Positions 12,502 through 21,666 of a stretch of 64,000 nucleotides of DNA are shown here, in pieces. The number at the start of each line of letters is the position of its first letter. Position 1 is the first letter of the stretch. Origin of the DNA: Sitta carolinensis (lineage: Eukaryota; Chordata; Aves; Passeriformes; Sittidae); NCBI GenBank assembly GCA_032173965.1, contig CM063299.1, forward strand, positions 2,973,501-3,037,500. The letters are read 5' to 3'. Made by a program: the position numbers and the translations under genes. Under the pieces are notes generated by a model. That model was not told the DNA's origin, ran no database searches, and worked only from the letters and a program-made list of their open reading frames with translations.

Positions 12502-13023
12502 CATTATCCAAGACGTGACATTCTGGAGAAGCACACATGAAAGGGAAAACAGCACATCCAGAACCACAGGGTTTCCTTGGAATGGTCGGTGCTAATTAGA
12601 AGCTCATTGGGCCAAAAAGAATTTTAAAATCACACAGAAGAGCCTTGTACTCCCCTACTTCAAGTTTTTATAGTAAAAGAATTCTTTTCATACAGGGTGT
12701 CATGACAATACTTAAGGGAGAACAGCCCAGCCCTCACTACAAGGAAGCATTTGAAATCTAGGTGACATCTGAAAGTCTCCCCAAACTCCCCTGAAAAACA
12801 CTGTGCTGACTTTTAAAGCTTTTTCTTAATGGCCTTTTAAACAGACCCTTTTATACAGAATTGATGTTTATACGTGGCTTTTCTCCTGTTTAATACTTCA
12901 AAACTCCAGCATACCCAAAAGCTCTCAGAGCCTTTTGCTGGAAGCAGCTCCACGGCTCCCCAGACCCCAATAATGTCATTACATGCAACTCTAGAGCTTC
13001 CACAAGCACATAACCAGATGAAC

Positions 13024-13029
13024 AATAAA
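13024..13029 (+). terminator. LIAT1: candidate poly-A signal for LIAT1
   Basis: AATAAA on the + strand about 1 kb downstream of the LIAT1 stop. It is the first canonical hexamer I see downstream. This is an inference only. Confidence 0.25.
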
Positions 13030-13722
13030 AAGTAAGCAAAAAAAAAAAAAAATCCCATTAGGAATTAATTAACTGATGTTCAATTACATCCCTTCCTGCT
13101 CTGCCAGAGTCGCTAACAAAATCAGCACGCCTGCAAAATGTGGAAAGGTTAAAAGAGGAGATTAAGCATCCAGAGAAACACCACAGCATTTCTCTCCACA
13201 CAATAGCTTCTAATCATCTCTTCTGGTTTTATAAAGTTTAATGCATAACACACTCTAGTCTTATGTTTATGCTATGTTTACTAATGCAGCACTTGAGCAC
13301 CTACATTTTAAAAATAAATTCCTGCCTGGTTAAATACATGTTATATTTGAAAGGGATTAGTTCTTCACTTGTGGGATATGCTGAAATTCATACCAGAAAC
13401 TCTCTTTAAAAATAAAACTGTACCAGATGAATGACTCAAACACATTAAGGAGAGGATTTCCAGCCGTCTTTAAAGCACTTTTTCAATGTCTTACTAAATT
13501 GACAAATCCACAACATTTGGTGTTGGTTTGGTTTTTAATATAGACAGTTTTATACAGGAAACACCCTCCTAGAATATGTAAACAACAAATAGAAGAGAAA
13601 GGAGGGGAGCTGGGATTGGCAGGAAATATTATGTATTTATTTCTAAGTAACTACCACCATAAACACTGAAAAGCTTTGAATGAGAAATAAAGAGTCTTCC
13701 CTGCAGGATGGTTTTCAGATCA

Positions 13723-13728
13723 TTTATT
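13723..13728 (-). terminator. RFLNB: candidate poly-A signal for RFLNB
   Basis: AATAAA on the - strand about 3 kb past the RFLNB stop, inside AT-rich sequence. Other minus-strand copies occur near 13.64 kb and 12.44-12.48 kb, so the real site is uncertain. Confidence 0.25.
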
Positions 13729-15952
13729 ACCAATAAAAGTAAAAGACAAATTGAAAATCAGAAGGAGGGGGTTGGAAACATCACAGACACCAGAACACTT
13801 GCACAGAGCTAATCAGAGCTTTGCAAATGTTGGAACATAAATAATTTAAAAGGTATCTCTACCAATTAAAATAGTCTTAAGAGGTACATATTAAGTTTGC
13901 TTGCTTTATAAAAATCAGGTGCTTTATCCTAAAACCAGAGCATGAGGGGTATTTTGTGGGTTATTTTGCTTCTAATTAGGAACAACTAATGGCTACAACT
14001 TAAAACAACCTCCTCTTAGATCTGTTCCCAGTGGATTCGTTGGGAGAGCATTTGTGGGAGCAATCCAGGGTCCACATTCTCCCAAAATTCTGTGTCCAAC
14101 AGCGACCAGCACCAGCTGCTTCAGGAGCAAGGAATGGAGCAACCCCATCCCACAGAGGGGAGAGAAACCCCACGGGCCGTGGGGTGAGCTGGGCTTTCTG
14201 TTACACCACAAGGACATCCTGGGGCAGCAGTTAGGGCAGAATTGCATCATCTGGTTTAAGACACTTCTCCCCAGTCTTGCAGCCTGAGACTAAAATGTTT
14301 AAGGGTGACACCGTGCTGCTCCTAACTCCGGAGCGCTGCCTGCCCAGCCGTGTCCTCTCTCATCCTGGGATTGTTTTAGGAGCTGCCTTTCTGAGGCAAG
14401 TACCAAAGGTGAAGGATGTTCTTTTCTGAGCTAATAAATAAGTAAAAAACCCTAACAACAACAATAAAAACCCCTCAAACCATACAAACTCAAGGTTTCC
14501 TTCCTGCTGCATTCTTCGTCTCCCAACTCCTTTCAGTTCCCTGGGATACACTTCCACACCATCCATCACACTTGCACAACCACACGTTAAGCACAGCTCA
14601 AGAACAGGCTCCCGAGGCTGCCACTGACTAAACTCGCCCCTGGGGCTGTGCATTGCCAAGTCCTCTTTAAAAGCTGCTCCAGGACTGCTGTTGCACACCC
14701 ACACCTTGGAGGAGTTTCGGAATACATGGAAAAGCCGTGTCCAGCTAAGACAGGTCTATCAGGTGTTTCTGAGAAACTACACCACACAAAAACCCAGCAC
14801 AACCCACGCTCCCCAAAGCAGATGCTCTCCACACTATACTCTGTCAACACAAGGGGAAAAAAAAATCTGGGAAAAGAAGGAAACCTCTCTGTCTTATTTT
14901 CATCAAGGCACACGATAAACGAACACACGTAACATCCAGACAGACTTTCATGGCTTCAGAAGCTATTCCCTTTGGTCCCCAAACTCCTCATGCACCTAGG
15001 AGAGGTTTTTCAGCAGCCTGCAGACAGGCAGAGGCTCCATCCCAAGGACACGGATCTGTGCCATGACAAGCTCAGAGGGGAAGCAGAGCTATTTAGCTGT
15101 GGGTTTTGCTATGCACAACAAACCTGCCTGTCCCTTGCTACTGTTTACCTCCTCTCAAGCCCACCACAAGAGTGTCTCACACCCAGTCCAGCACCTCCTC
15201 TGCCATTCTGGGTCCCTCTGTCCAGCACTTTATCTGAACCTTGCTTTGGTTACAGCTCCTTTAGTGCACACAGACAGTGTGGGTAAAAACAAGGCACTTG
15301 TGGTTTTCCACCTCCACATCACCAAGATCCAACAACACAGGGATAATTTCTGGCCTGGTATTCTCTGTTATGAGCCCTGCTGCAGGCATACAAACACTTG
15401 TGTGTCACACAAAACACAGTTCCTTATCACCCAAAGGACTGGAATCTCACGATGCTGTCTCTGCTGCCTGGAGCTGCAACAGCAGCTCGTCTCCTGCTCT
15501 GCTCAGAACCCTCTTCCTCCCAATTTACACCTTCACACAAGACACGAATGCCATATGTTAACATTTTTGTAGGTGTTACATGCACAATGCTGGGTTTTTC
15601 TCTGCTAGCCTTTTCCAGCAGTTTCCAGGGGTTGGTTCTTCTGGACAAAACACTAAACTTAAACAGCTCTATGTGTAATGAAATGACCTGGGGGATTCCC
15701 TGCAAGAGAGTGAACCGCCCTTCCTTTTTGCACATCAAACAGATCCCACCTGCCAGGCACTACCCCACACTCCTTACCTGTCACCTTTTCCTCTGGGAAA
15801 GCACCTCCCGTTATTTTCACCTGATTACTGCGGGGGGAAGGGGAGGGAACTCACGGCTGTTGGAGGTGAAGACACAAATCCCTTGCTACATCACATTCCC
15901 ACAGAAAAACCCACGCTGGGGCCGTGGCGATGCTGGAAAGCAGGAGCTAAGA

Positions 15953-16738
15953 GCTGAGGGAGAGGGCCTGAACCTGCTTGGAGAGCAAAGCCGTGAGGGA
16001 GAGGGTCTGATCCTGCCTGGAGAGCAAAGTCTGTGAGGGAGAGGGTCTGATCCTGCCTGGAGAGCAGATGAGGTTGAGAGCACAGTCCATGAGGGAGAGG
16101 GTCTGATCCTGCCTGGAGAGCAGGATGAGTGAGCACAGTCCATGAGGGAGAGGGTCTGATCCTGCCTGGAGAGCAGGATGAGTGAGCACAGTCTGTGAGG
16201 GAGAAGGTCTGATCCTACCTGGAGAGCAGGATGAGTGAGCACAGTCTATGAGGGAGAAGGTCTGATCCTACCTGGAGAGCAAGTGGAGCGAGCACAGTCC
16301 GTGATGGAGAGGGTCTGATCCTGCCTGGAGAGCAAAGTCCGTGAGGGAGAGGGTCTGAACCTGCCTGGAGCAGGTGGAGTGGGCACAGTCCATGAGGGAG
16401 AGGATCTGAATCTGCCTGGAGAGCACAGTCCGTGAGGGAGAGGGTCTGATCCTGCCTGGAGAGTAGGCTGAGCAAGCACAGTCCGTGAGGGAGAGGGCCT
16501 GAACCCACCCGGAGCAGGCTGGGCGAGCACAGTCCGTGAGGGAGAGGGCCTGAACCCACCCGGAGCAGGCTGGGCGAGCACAGTCCGTGAGGGAGAGGGC
16601 CTGAACCCACCCGGAGCAGGCTGGGCGAGCACAGTCCGTGAGGGAGAGGGCCTGAACCCACCCGGAGCAGGCTGGGCGAGCACAGTCCGTGAGGGAGAGG
16701 GCTGAACACCGGGCAGCTGGCGAGAGTCCGTGAGGGCG
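15953..16738 (-). repeat. minisatellite in the probable RFLNB 3'UTR, about 16 copies
   Basis: Tandem units contain gagggagagggtctgatcct or the variant gagggagagggcctgaaccc, followed by gcctggagagca or acccggagcaggctgg. Units are of two main lengths, about 36 bp and 51-53 bp, the longer carrying an extra gagtgagcacagtcc-type segment. The five copies nearest RFLNB (16.48-16.71 kb) are nearly identical at 51 bp; distal copies are more varied. The array begins some 25 bases past the RFLNB stop, so it should lie in the mRNA 3'UTR. Confidence 0.92.
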
Positions 16739-16763
16739 GATCGGGCGGGCGGGCGGCCGCGGG

Positions 16764-17082
16764 TCAGCAGCCGTCTCCGCCGAGGCACTCGGAAGCCTCC
16801 AGCTCCACGCTGGAGAGGAACCTGCGCGTGGCCTTGCGGCAGTTGTAGTCCAGCGTGGTGGTGTAGACAGTCTTGGCGTGCTTGGGGTAGATGATGGTGG
16901 TGCTGGTGAAGCGCCGGGGCCTGCGGCGCGGCTCGAAGCGCACCTCGGCCTTGTAGCTGCGCCAGGAGCAGTTGGGCACGCAGATGACGGTCTGGCTGCA
17001 CGAGGCCACGCTCAGCCCCACGGGCAGGTACACGTCGTCGATGAAATGCTTCTCCGAGTCGTACCTCACCGAGGAGGTGTAC
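16764..17082 (-). CDS. RFLNB: RFLNB exon 3 (C-terminal filamin-binding part)
   Basis: Acceptor TGTGTTGCAG precedes 17082. The first base completes an Arg codon (AG/G) with exon 2, then reads YTSSVRYDSEKHF, DDVYLPVGLSVASCSQTV, YNCRKATRRFLSSVELEA, ending GGDGC and TGA at 16764-16766. The run YTSSV.YDS..HFI.DVYLPVGLSVASCSQTV is, from memory, near-invariant in refilins. There are 105 complete codons plus stop. GC content is much higher than the flanking intron. Confidence 0.95.
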
Positions 17083-17230
17083 CTGCAACACACAGAGCCT
17101 GTGCTGATTCCGGGGTAAGAGCTGTGCCGGGACGAGGAAGGGTGTTGTGGTGTTAAACAGATGGGGGGGTTAATGTCTTCACGTGGAAAGGTCAATTTTT
17201 TTGTTTGTAGGGAATATTAAAAAGTACTGT

Positions 17231-17650
17231 TGATGCCTAGTAGAGACAGAGAGTAGACAGCTAAAGGATAAAGTAGGGATTTATTAAAAGAACTCAATGG
17301 GTACGCCTGAGCCCGGCTGGGCCACGCCCAAGATGAACCCAAAATGGTCACAAAATGGATGCTCTATCACAAGGTTCTACACTTTTATAAGTTCTGGCTC
17401 ATTAGCATACTAGAGCCAATTGTCTAATTATAGCTTCAGGTTATGAAGCTCTATCCTCCTTGTTTTTCCTTCTCACTTCACCGTTGTTTTTGTTCTTGGG
17501 TCTGAAAGTTGTCCTTGGTACCAAGCTAAAGAATTGTTTTGTCTACCTACTCTGTGAAGAGAGCTCAGTAGCACTTAATATGAAACCTAAAACTACCCAC
17601 TAAAACTGCACAGAATCTCAAAAACATAAAAGCTGAAACTTAAGGCATCA
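17231..17650 (-). mobile_element. solo LTR of an endogenous retrovirus
   Basis: A 420-bp element starts TGATGCCT and ends AGGCATCA, a perfect 8-bp terminal inverted repeat of the TG...CA type, flanked by the 4-bp direct repeat CTGT (17227-17230 and 17651-17654). On the minus strand a TATAAAA box (about 17.39 kb) is followed some 110 bp later by AATAAA (about 17.28 kb), the order expected within U3 and R of an LTR. No internal retroviral sequence adjoins it, so it looks like the product of LTR-LTR recombination. A 4-bp target duplication suggests a gammaretrovirus-like (class I) family; the family is not identified. Confidence 0.8.
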
Positions 17651-19469
17651 CTGTGTTGAATTTAATTGGTTAGTAATTTAGTGAAACTTGATTTATTGGC
17701 TGGAAAGGGCTATTGTATGTGTATATGTATATCGTATATATTTATTAAGCTTCTTTCTTAAAACAGTTTATATATTTTATTGATTTTTGTAGGATAGATT
17801 TCTGTTTATATAGGTGTGAACTGTTTTCTTACTAGAACAGATTGTTGTTCTAATTGATTCTTATTATTTTAATTTTTCCTTACGGGAATTTATTAGGCTA
17901 GCTGTTAACTGTATTTAGCTGAAGTAATGGGGCTAAGTTATGATTTTATAAGGCTTTTTTTAGTAAGTTTTTTTACTGATATGCAATAGAAGAAGTATTT
18001 CTAATATAACTATAGAGGTTTAACTACAGCAGTACAACCATACCTTGTAGCCAGGAGAGCGTTTCTGTGGAGACAAACTCCAGCCACAGAAACACCATCT
18101 TAAAACATTGTTGACCTCATCTAGAGAAATAACTGAGTGTAGTCTCAGGCCAATGATTCTTTACTTTTAGTAAATAACCTGAGTCAATAAAAAGACAAGG
18201 TTTCACATTTGCATGACATGCAAAACATGGGATATCTGAGGTGGATGAAGCAGGGGATTTGCTGTAGGGGATTTGAGAGCTCTGCTCATTGGTTTGTGGG
18301 GAAGAGGAGCTGTCAGGTCCGGGTGCCTCCTCACCCCACCTCACACAGAACCATCTGCCGGTGTCTTACACATTTCCAGGATGAGAAAAGAGCCTCATGC
18401 TAGCAGCATTCCCAGGATTATCACTGCTTAGCCCAGCTGCCAGCACTACCAAAACTTCTTCTCAGCCCTGAGCTCTGGGAACCTACAAACCTCCTGCAAA
18501 CTCCTAAACCCAGAGGCCTTGATCCCTGTTTAGGCTCGGCAAATAACCAGCCCAGCTCCTCCGAGCACGCGTTATCTCCTCAGCTTTTCTCTGCCAGGAA
18601 TCACACAGGAGTGCTCTGCTATCAACCCTGGCACGGGGCACTCTCCAAAGACAAACTCCTGAAGATTCAGCTGGCAGGAAAACACTCCAGTTTGCACAGG
18701 CAAGTCCTCTGTGCCTGGGTTGCAAAAGAGATTTTTCATCTCCTTCACACTGTGAAAACTCTGTGCTGGCTTTTTTGCTAACTGCCTCCAATTCCAGCCA
18801 CAGCACAGGCTCCTTCCCCACACCAGGACATAATTCTCCCTACCCTTCCCTGCATTAGGCTTCCATTGGATTTTATCAGCCTCCCTCTAATTGCACAGTC
18901 ATCAACTGTGAGCCTTCTTTTCTCATTACTGCAAATCATGGTGTTCAAAGGAATAATTCTCAGGCTGTGAAATGATGCAGTGCATTAAAAAAAGAGAAAT
19001 ATGCACTCCTCTGAATGTTACCATTTCTTTTAGTTCTCACAACCAGCCACAGCTGTTAAGATAGGAGGTGCTTGTTATAAAGCCATGAGTTGCAAGAGCA
19101 AAATTCCTTTCCCCTAATGAAACAGCCCTAGAAAGATCTTTGGAGCTCTTCCCTCACAATTACCTGCTGGTTAATCAGTTGAAGGGCACCAGTTTGGAGC
19201 AGTGCAAGGAAGGAAAAACAGGAGAGGAAAATATAAGGAAGTCTTCCTGGAAAAATAACCAACAAAACAACCATATGGGTGGGATTAAAAGAGGCTGAAC
19301 ACTCCTTCGTCCTGTACAAATGTCCAGGTCCAGGAATGTACAACTGCGGTGAACAATGGCTCTGCAAATAAATTAACTTGACTCACAGGCACTGATAAGG
19401 CCTAACTGCTCCTTTACAGGCTAACTCCTCTAACTCCTTCCAAACGAGATGCTGTAACACAATATTTAC

Positions 19470-19579
19470 CTTATTTCCTTTGCTGGTAAGGGGTCAAACT
19501 CAACTCCTTCGCCAAAGGATAAAGGACACAGTCTTGGAGGGCAGCTGGAGAGAACGGGGCTGGGGGAGAACACGGAACT
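19470..19579 (-). CDS. RFLNB: RFLNB exon 2 (110 bp, conserved LCPLSFGEGVEFDPLP core)
   Basis: Acceptor is a T homopolymer followed by GCAG, donor AAG/GTAAAT. It encodes SSVFSPSPVL then RLCPLSFGEGVEFDPLPA and KEI plus two bases of Arg. The block LCPLSFGEGVEFDPLPPKE is a refilin signature by memory. Length 110 (36 codons + 2) exactly reconciles the phase 0 end of exon 1 with the phase 2 start of exon 3; without it the gene cannot be joined. It is easily missed because it is short and contains no Met. Confidence 0.93.
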
Positions 19580-20549
19580 CTGCAAAAAAAAAAAAAAAAC
19601 AAAGGCAAAATATTCTATGTTACCATATTGTTGTAACTTTTATGCTACACTGCAGTATATCCTCAGGAAAACAGATTTATTTATCCCTTGGTATGGAGCT
19701 GTTGAGGTTCATATTTTCGTGCAGGAGGATCTGCTGGACCAAGACGTGCTACAGGTGTATCCTTTAGGCCTGACTCCACACGGGTTCTAAAGCATCCTAG
19801 AGGTGGCCAGGAGCACTTTTTGAAGACAAGGTCCTTACTTCAGGAGCTTAATTCAGAGGAGCTACTCTGGGAAACGAGAGAGGAATGCAACCCCCTGGTG
19901 CAGTGTAGTCTGTTCCCTGTATTAACCTACACTCAAGTGATAACCAACATTTTATGGGTGTCTGAGAGCTCTCTCCTTGCTGGATTCACCCCATACATCC
20001 CCGGAGAGCACGCAGCAGGAAATTACCACAGGGCATCCCTGCCGTGAGCCACCTCCCTGCTCCACAGCTACGCCCTGGCTCCTGTTTGAAGGCATTAAAT
20101 CCAACCTAATTCACACACCAAGGGCTGGGAAGGATTAACTCATTGCCGCTGAGCGGTGATTCACTGTGCTCCTCTCCTGACACCCAGCACCATGAGCTGA
20201 CACCGAATCCCACAGCCCAAGGAAACCAAAGCAGCCCTGAAGGGATGGAACCCAACCCGCGTGTGTTTTTGAAGCCACCTCTGCACGTGTGTTCACTTTG
20301 GAGGGGCTCAGGGGCTGTGAGCATCTTCCCCTCCTACAGCCTTTTCCAATTTCACAGCGGCACCCCTATAGAAAAAGGATTTTTCCTTTACATCTGCAGT
20401 CTCCAAAGTATTTGTACCAGCAAATCCAAACATCCAAAAGCTATTTGGTGAAAAACCAAATTAACCGAAACCACAATTTATGCCCAATAAAGTTACTGCG
20501 CCGGGTCACTGCGGAACAACGGGAGTTTCACTTTCCACAGGGATTTCCA

Positions 20550-21300
20550 AAGACGTGCTACGATGCCGTTCCAGCCCCGAGCTGGAACAGGAGGGAGAGG
20601 AGCTCCCCTTGCAGCCAGAGCTTCGTGAAAAGCCCCGGCCACCCCGGCGGGATCCTTCCCTCCCGGAGCAGCGGCCGGAGGGCTCGGTTACAACGGAGGG
20701 GAACGGCGGGCGGTTGTCCCAACCCGTTCCCCCGCCGGCCGGACCCGGGTTTCCACCCTCCTTTCGCCGGGGATGCGCGGGGCGCCCGGCGCGGGGTCCC
20801 GGGCGGTGCAGCACGGCGGGCTGCGGAGGGCAGCGGCTGCTCCGGGGCCCCGCACCTGCAGCGCCGGGCCGGGCAGCGGAGCCGGGGGGCAGCGCGGGGA
20901 GGGGCCGGTACTCACCGCGGCGGAGAGCGCGGGCGGCTCGGGCTCCGGGAGCCCGTTAGCGGCGGCGCGGTCGGGGCTGCCCGAGGAGAGCAGCCAGGGC
21001 GGCGGGGCCGGGCCGGGGCTGGGGGGCAGCCCGGAGTCGGGGCTGTCGAGCCCGGAGTCGCCCCGCTTCCTCATGTCCGGGAGGTCGGGCACCTCCCGCA
21101 GGCTGAGCCGCCCCACCATGGCCGAGCCGCCGCCGCCTGCCCCGGCCCGGCCCCTGCCCCTGCCCCTGGCCGCGCTGCGCTCCCTGCGCCGGCTGCGCCC
21201 GGGCGGCGGCGGCGGGCGGGGCGGCAGCCGGGCCGGGGAGGGGCCACGCCAGGGGCGGGGCGAGCCCCTGTCCCACCGGTGTCCCCGCGTCCCGACTCTG
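20550..21300 (-). promoter_or_regulatory. RFLNB: RFLNB CpG island and promoter region
   Basis: Very high CG density extends from the start of intron 1 through exon 1 to upstream of the ATG. GC-box sequences (ggggcgggg, gggcggcgg) lie just upstream on the minus strand. The initiation context GCCATGG is optimal. The transcription start cannot be fixed from sequence. Confidence 0.65.
20916..21119 (-). CDS. RFLNB: RFLNB exon 1 (N-terminal degron region)
   Basis: Starts MVGRLSLREVPDLPD, the invariant refilin N-terminus, in a perfect Kozak context. Residues 21-26 DSGLDS and 28-34 DSGLPPS are DSG-type phosphodegrons in a Pro/Ser/Asp-rich PEST-like stretch. In refilin B these are reported to control proteasomal turnover (family knowledge). 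The Ala/Pro/Gly-rich tail ends SAA at donor GCG/GTGAGT in phase 0. 68 codons. The frame stays open beyond the donor, but that read-through lacks the conserved LCPLSF block and is rejected. Confidence 0.93.
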
Positions 21301-21470
21301 TCCCCGGGTCCCACCGGTGTCCCTGTATCCACCACTGGCCCCGTGTCCCACCGATGTCCCGGTATCCACCGCTGTCCCGGTATCCCACCGCTGTCCCCGT
21401 CCCCCGGGCTCTCCCCGTCCTCCCGGTGCTCGCCGTGTTCCCGCTGTCCCTGTCCCGCTGGTGACCCCAT
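21268..21470. repeat. degenerate short tandem repeat upstream of RFLNB
   Basis: Words of the type tgtcccaccggtgtccc and tatccaccgctgtcccggt recur with a period of roughly 13-16 bases, imperfectly, over about 200 bp of C-rich sequence immediately upstream of the CpG island core. Confidence 0.6.
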
Positions 21471-21553
21471 GGCAGTACCCCCGTGCTGCCCCCCAGCCCG
21501 CTGTCCCCTCGCTCGCAGCCGGGAAGGAGGCACCGTCCCTAGGGAGAGACAGA

Positions 21554-21666
21554 CTGGAGGTGGCACGCAGTGCTCTGGTGGGGTTGACGAGGTGGGGATG
21601 GGTCCCGGGTTGGCCTCGATGATCTCGGAGGTCTTTTCCAACGCAAATGATTCTGGGATTCTGTGA
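21554..21666 (+). mobile_element. CR1 LINE 3' end fragment
   Basis: Matches by memory the 3' terminus of avian CR1: a ggtggcacgcagtgctctgg segment, then gttggcctcgatgatctcgg and cttttccaacgcaaatgatt, ending in gattctggg-attctgtg. CR1 copies are usually 5'-truncated, as this one is. Confidence 0.85.

Larger units (their letters stand above)
11973..15952. other. convergent tail region between LIAT1 and RFLNB
   Basis: No further conserved coding exon was identified. The AT-rich part at 12.6-14.0 kb carries candidate poly-A signals for both directions: AATAAA on + at 13024 and on - at 13723-13728. It probably includes 3'UTR of one or both convergent genes. A two-copy tandem duplication (period about 34 bp, gttgagt...ttttgttacaaaaatt) sits at 12439-12501. 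Confidence 0.45.
16764..21119 (-). other. RFLNB: RFLNB (refilin B) gene span, three coding exons
   Basis: Exons at 20916-21119, 19470-19579 and 16764-17082 join in phase (0, then 2) into 633 nt, 210 residues plus stop. Mammalian refilin B is about 214 residues by memory. Refilin B (FAM101B) is a short-lived protein that binds filamin and helps bundle perinuclear actin during epithelial-mesenchymal transition and skeletal differentiation. The gene is convergent with LIAT1 and co-directional with VPS53, as in human. Intron 1 (19580-20915) holds nothing recognised; intron 2 (17083-19469) holds a solo LTR. Confidence 0.93.

Noticed and set aside
12218..12595. 125-codon + strand frame downstream of LIAT1, with a TTTGCAG acceptor and ICEQMKDQTPYLEAEM
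   Set aside because: The acceptor is phase 0 while the LIAT1 donor would leave two bases, so it does not join in frame. No family recognised.
15953..16738. CRISPR-like regular repeat
   Set aside because: Units are contiguous tandem repeats without unique spacers, in a vertebrate 3'UTR context; this is a minisatellite.
16246..17091. 281-codon minus-strand frame overlapping RFLNB exon 3
   Set aside because: It is a shifted frame of the true exon continuing into the 3' minisatellite; the conserved refilin residues are in the other frame.
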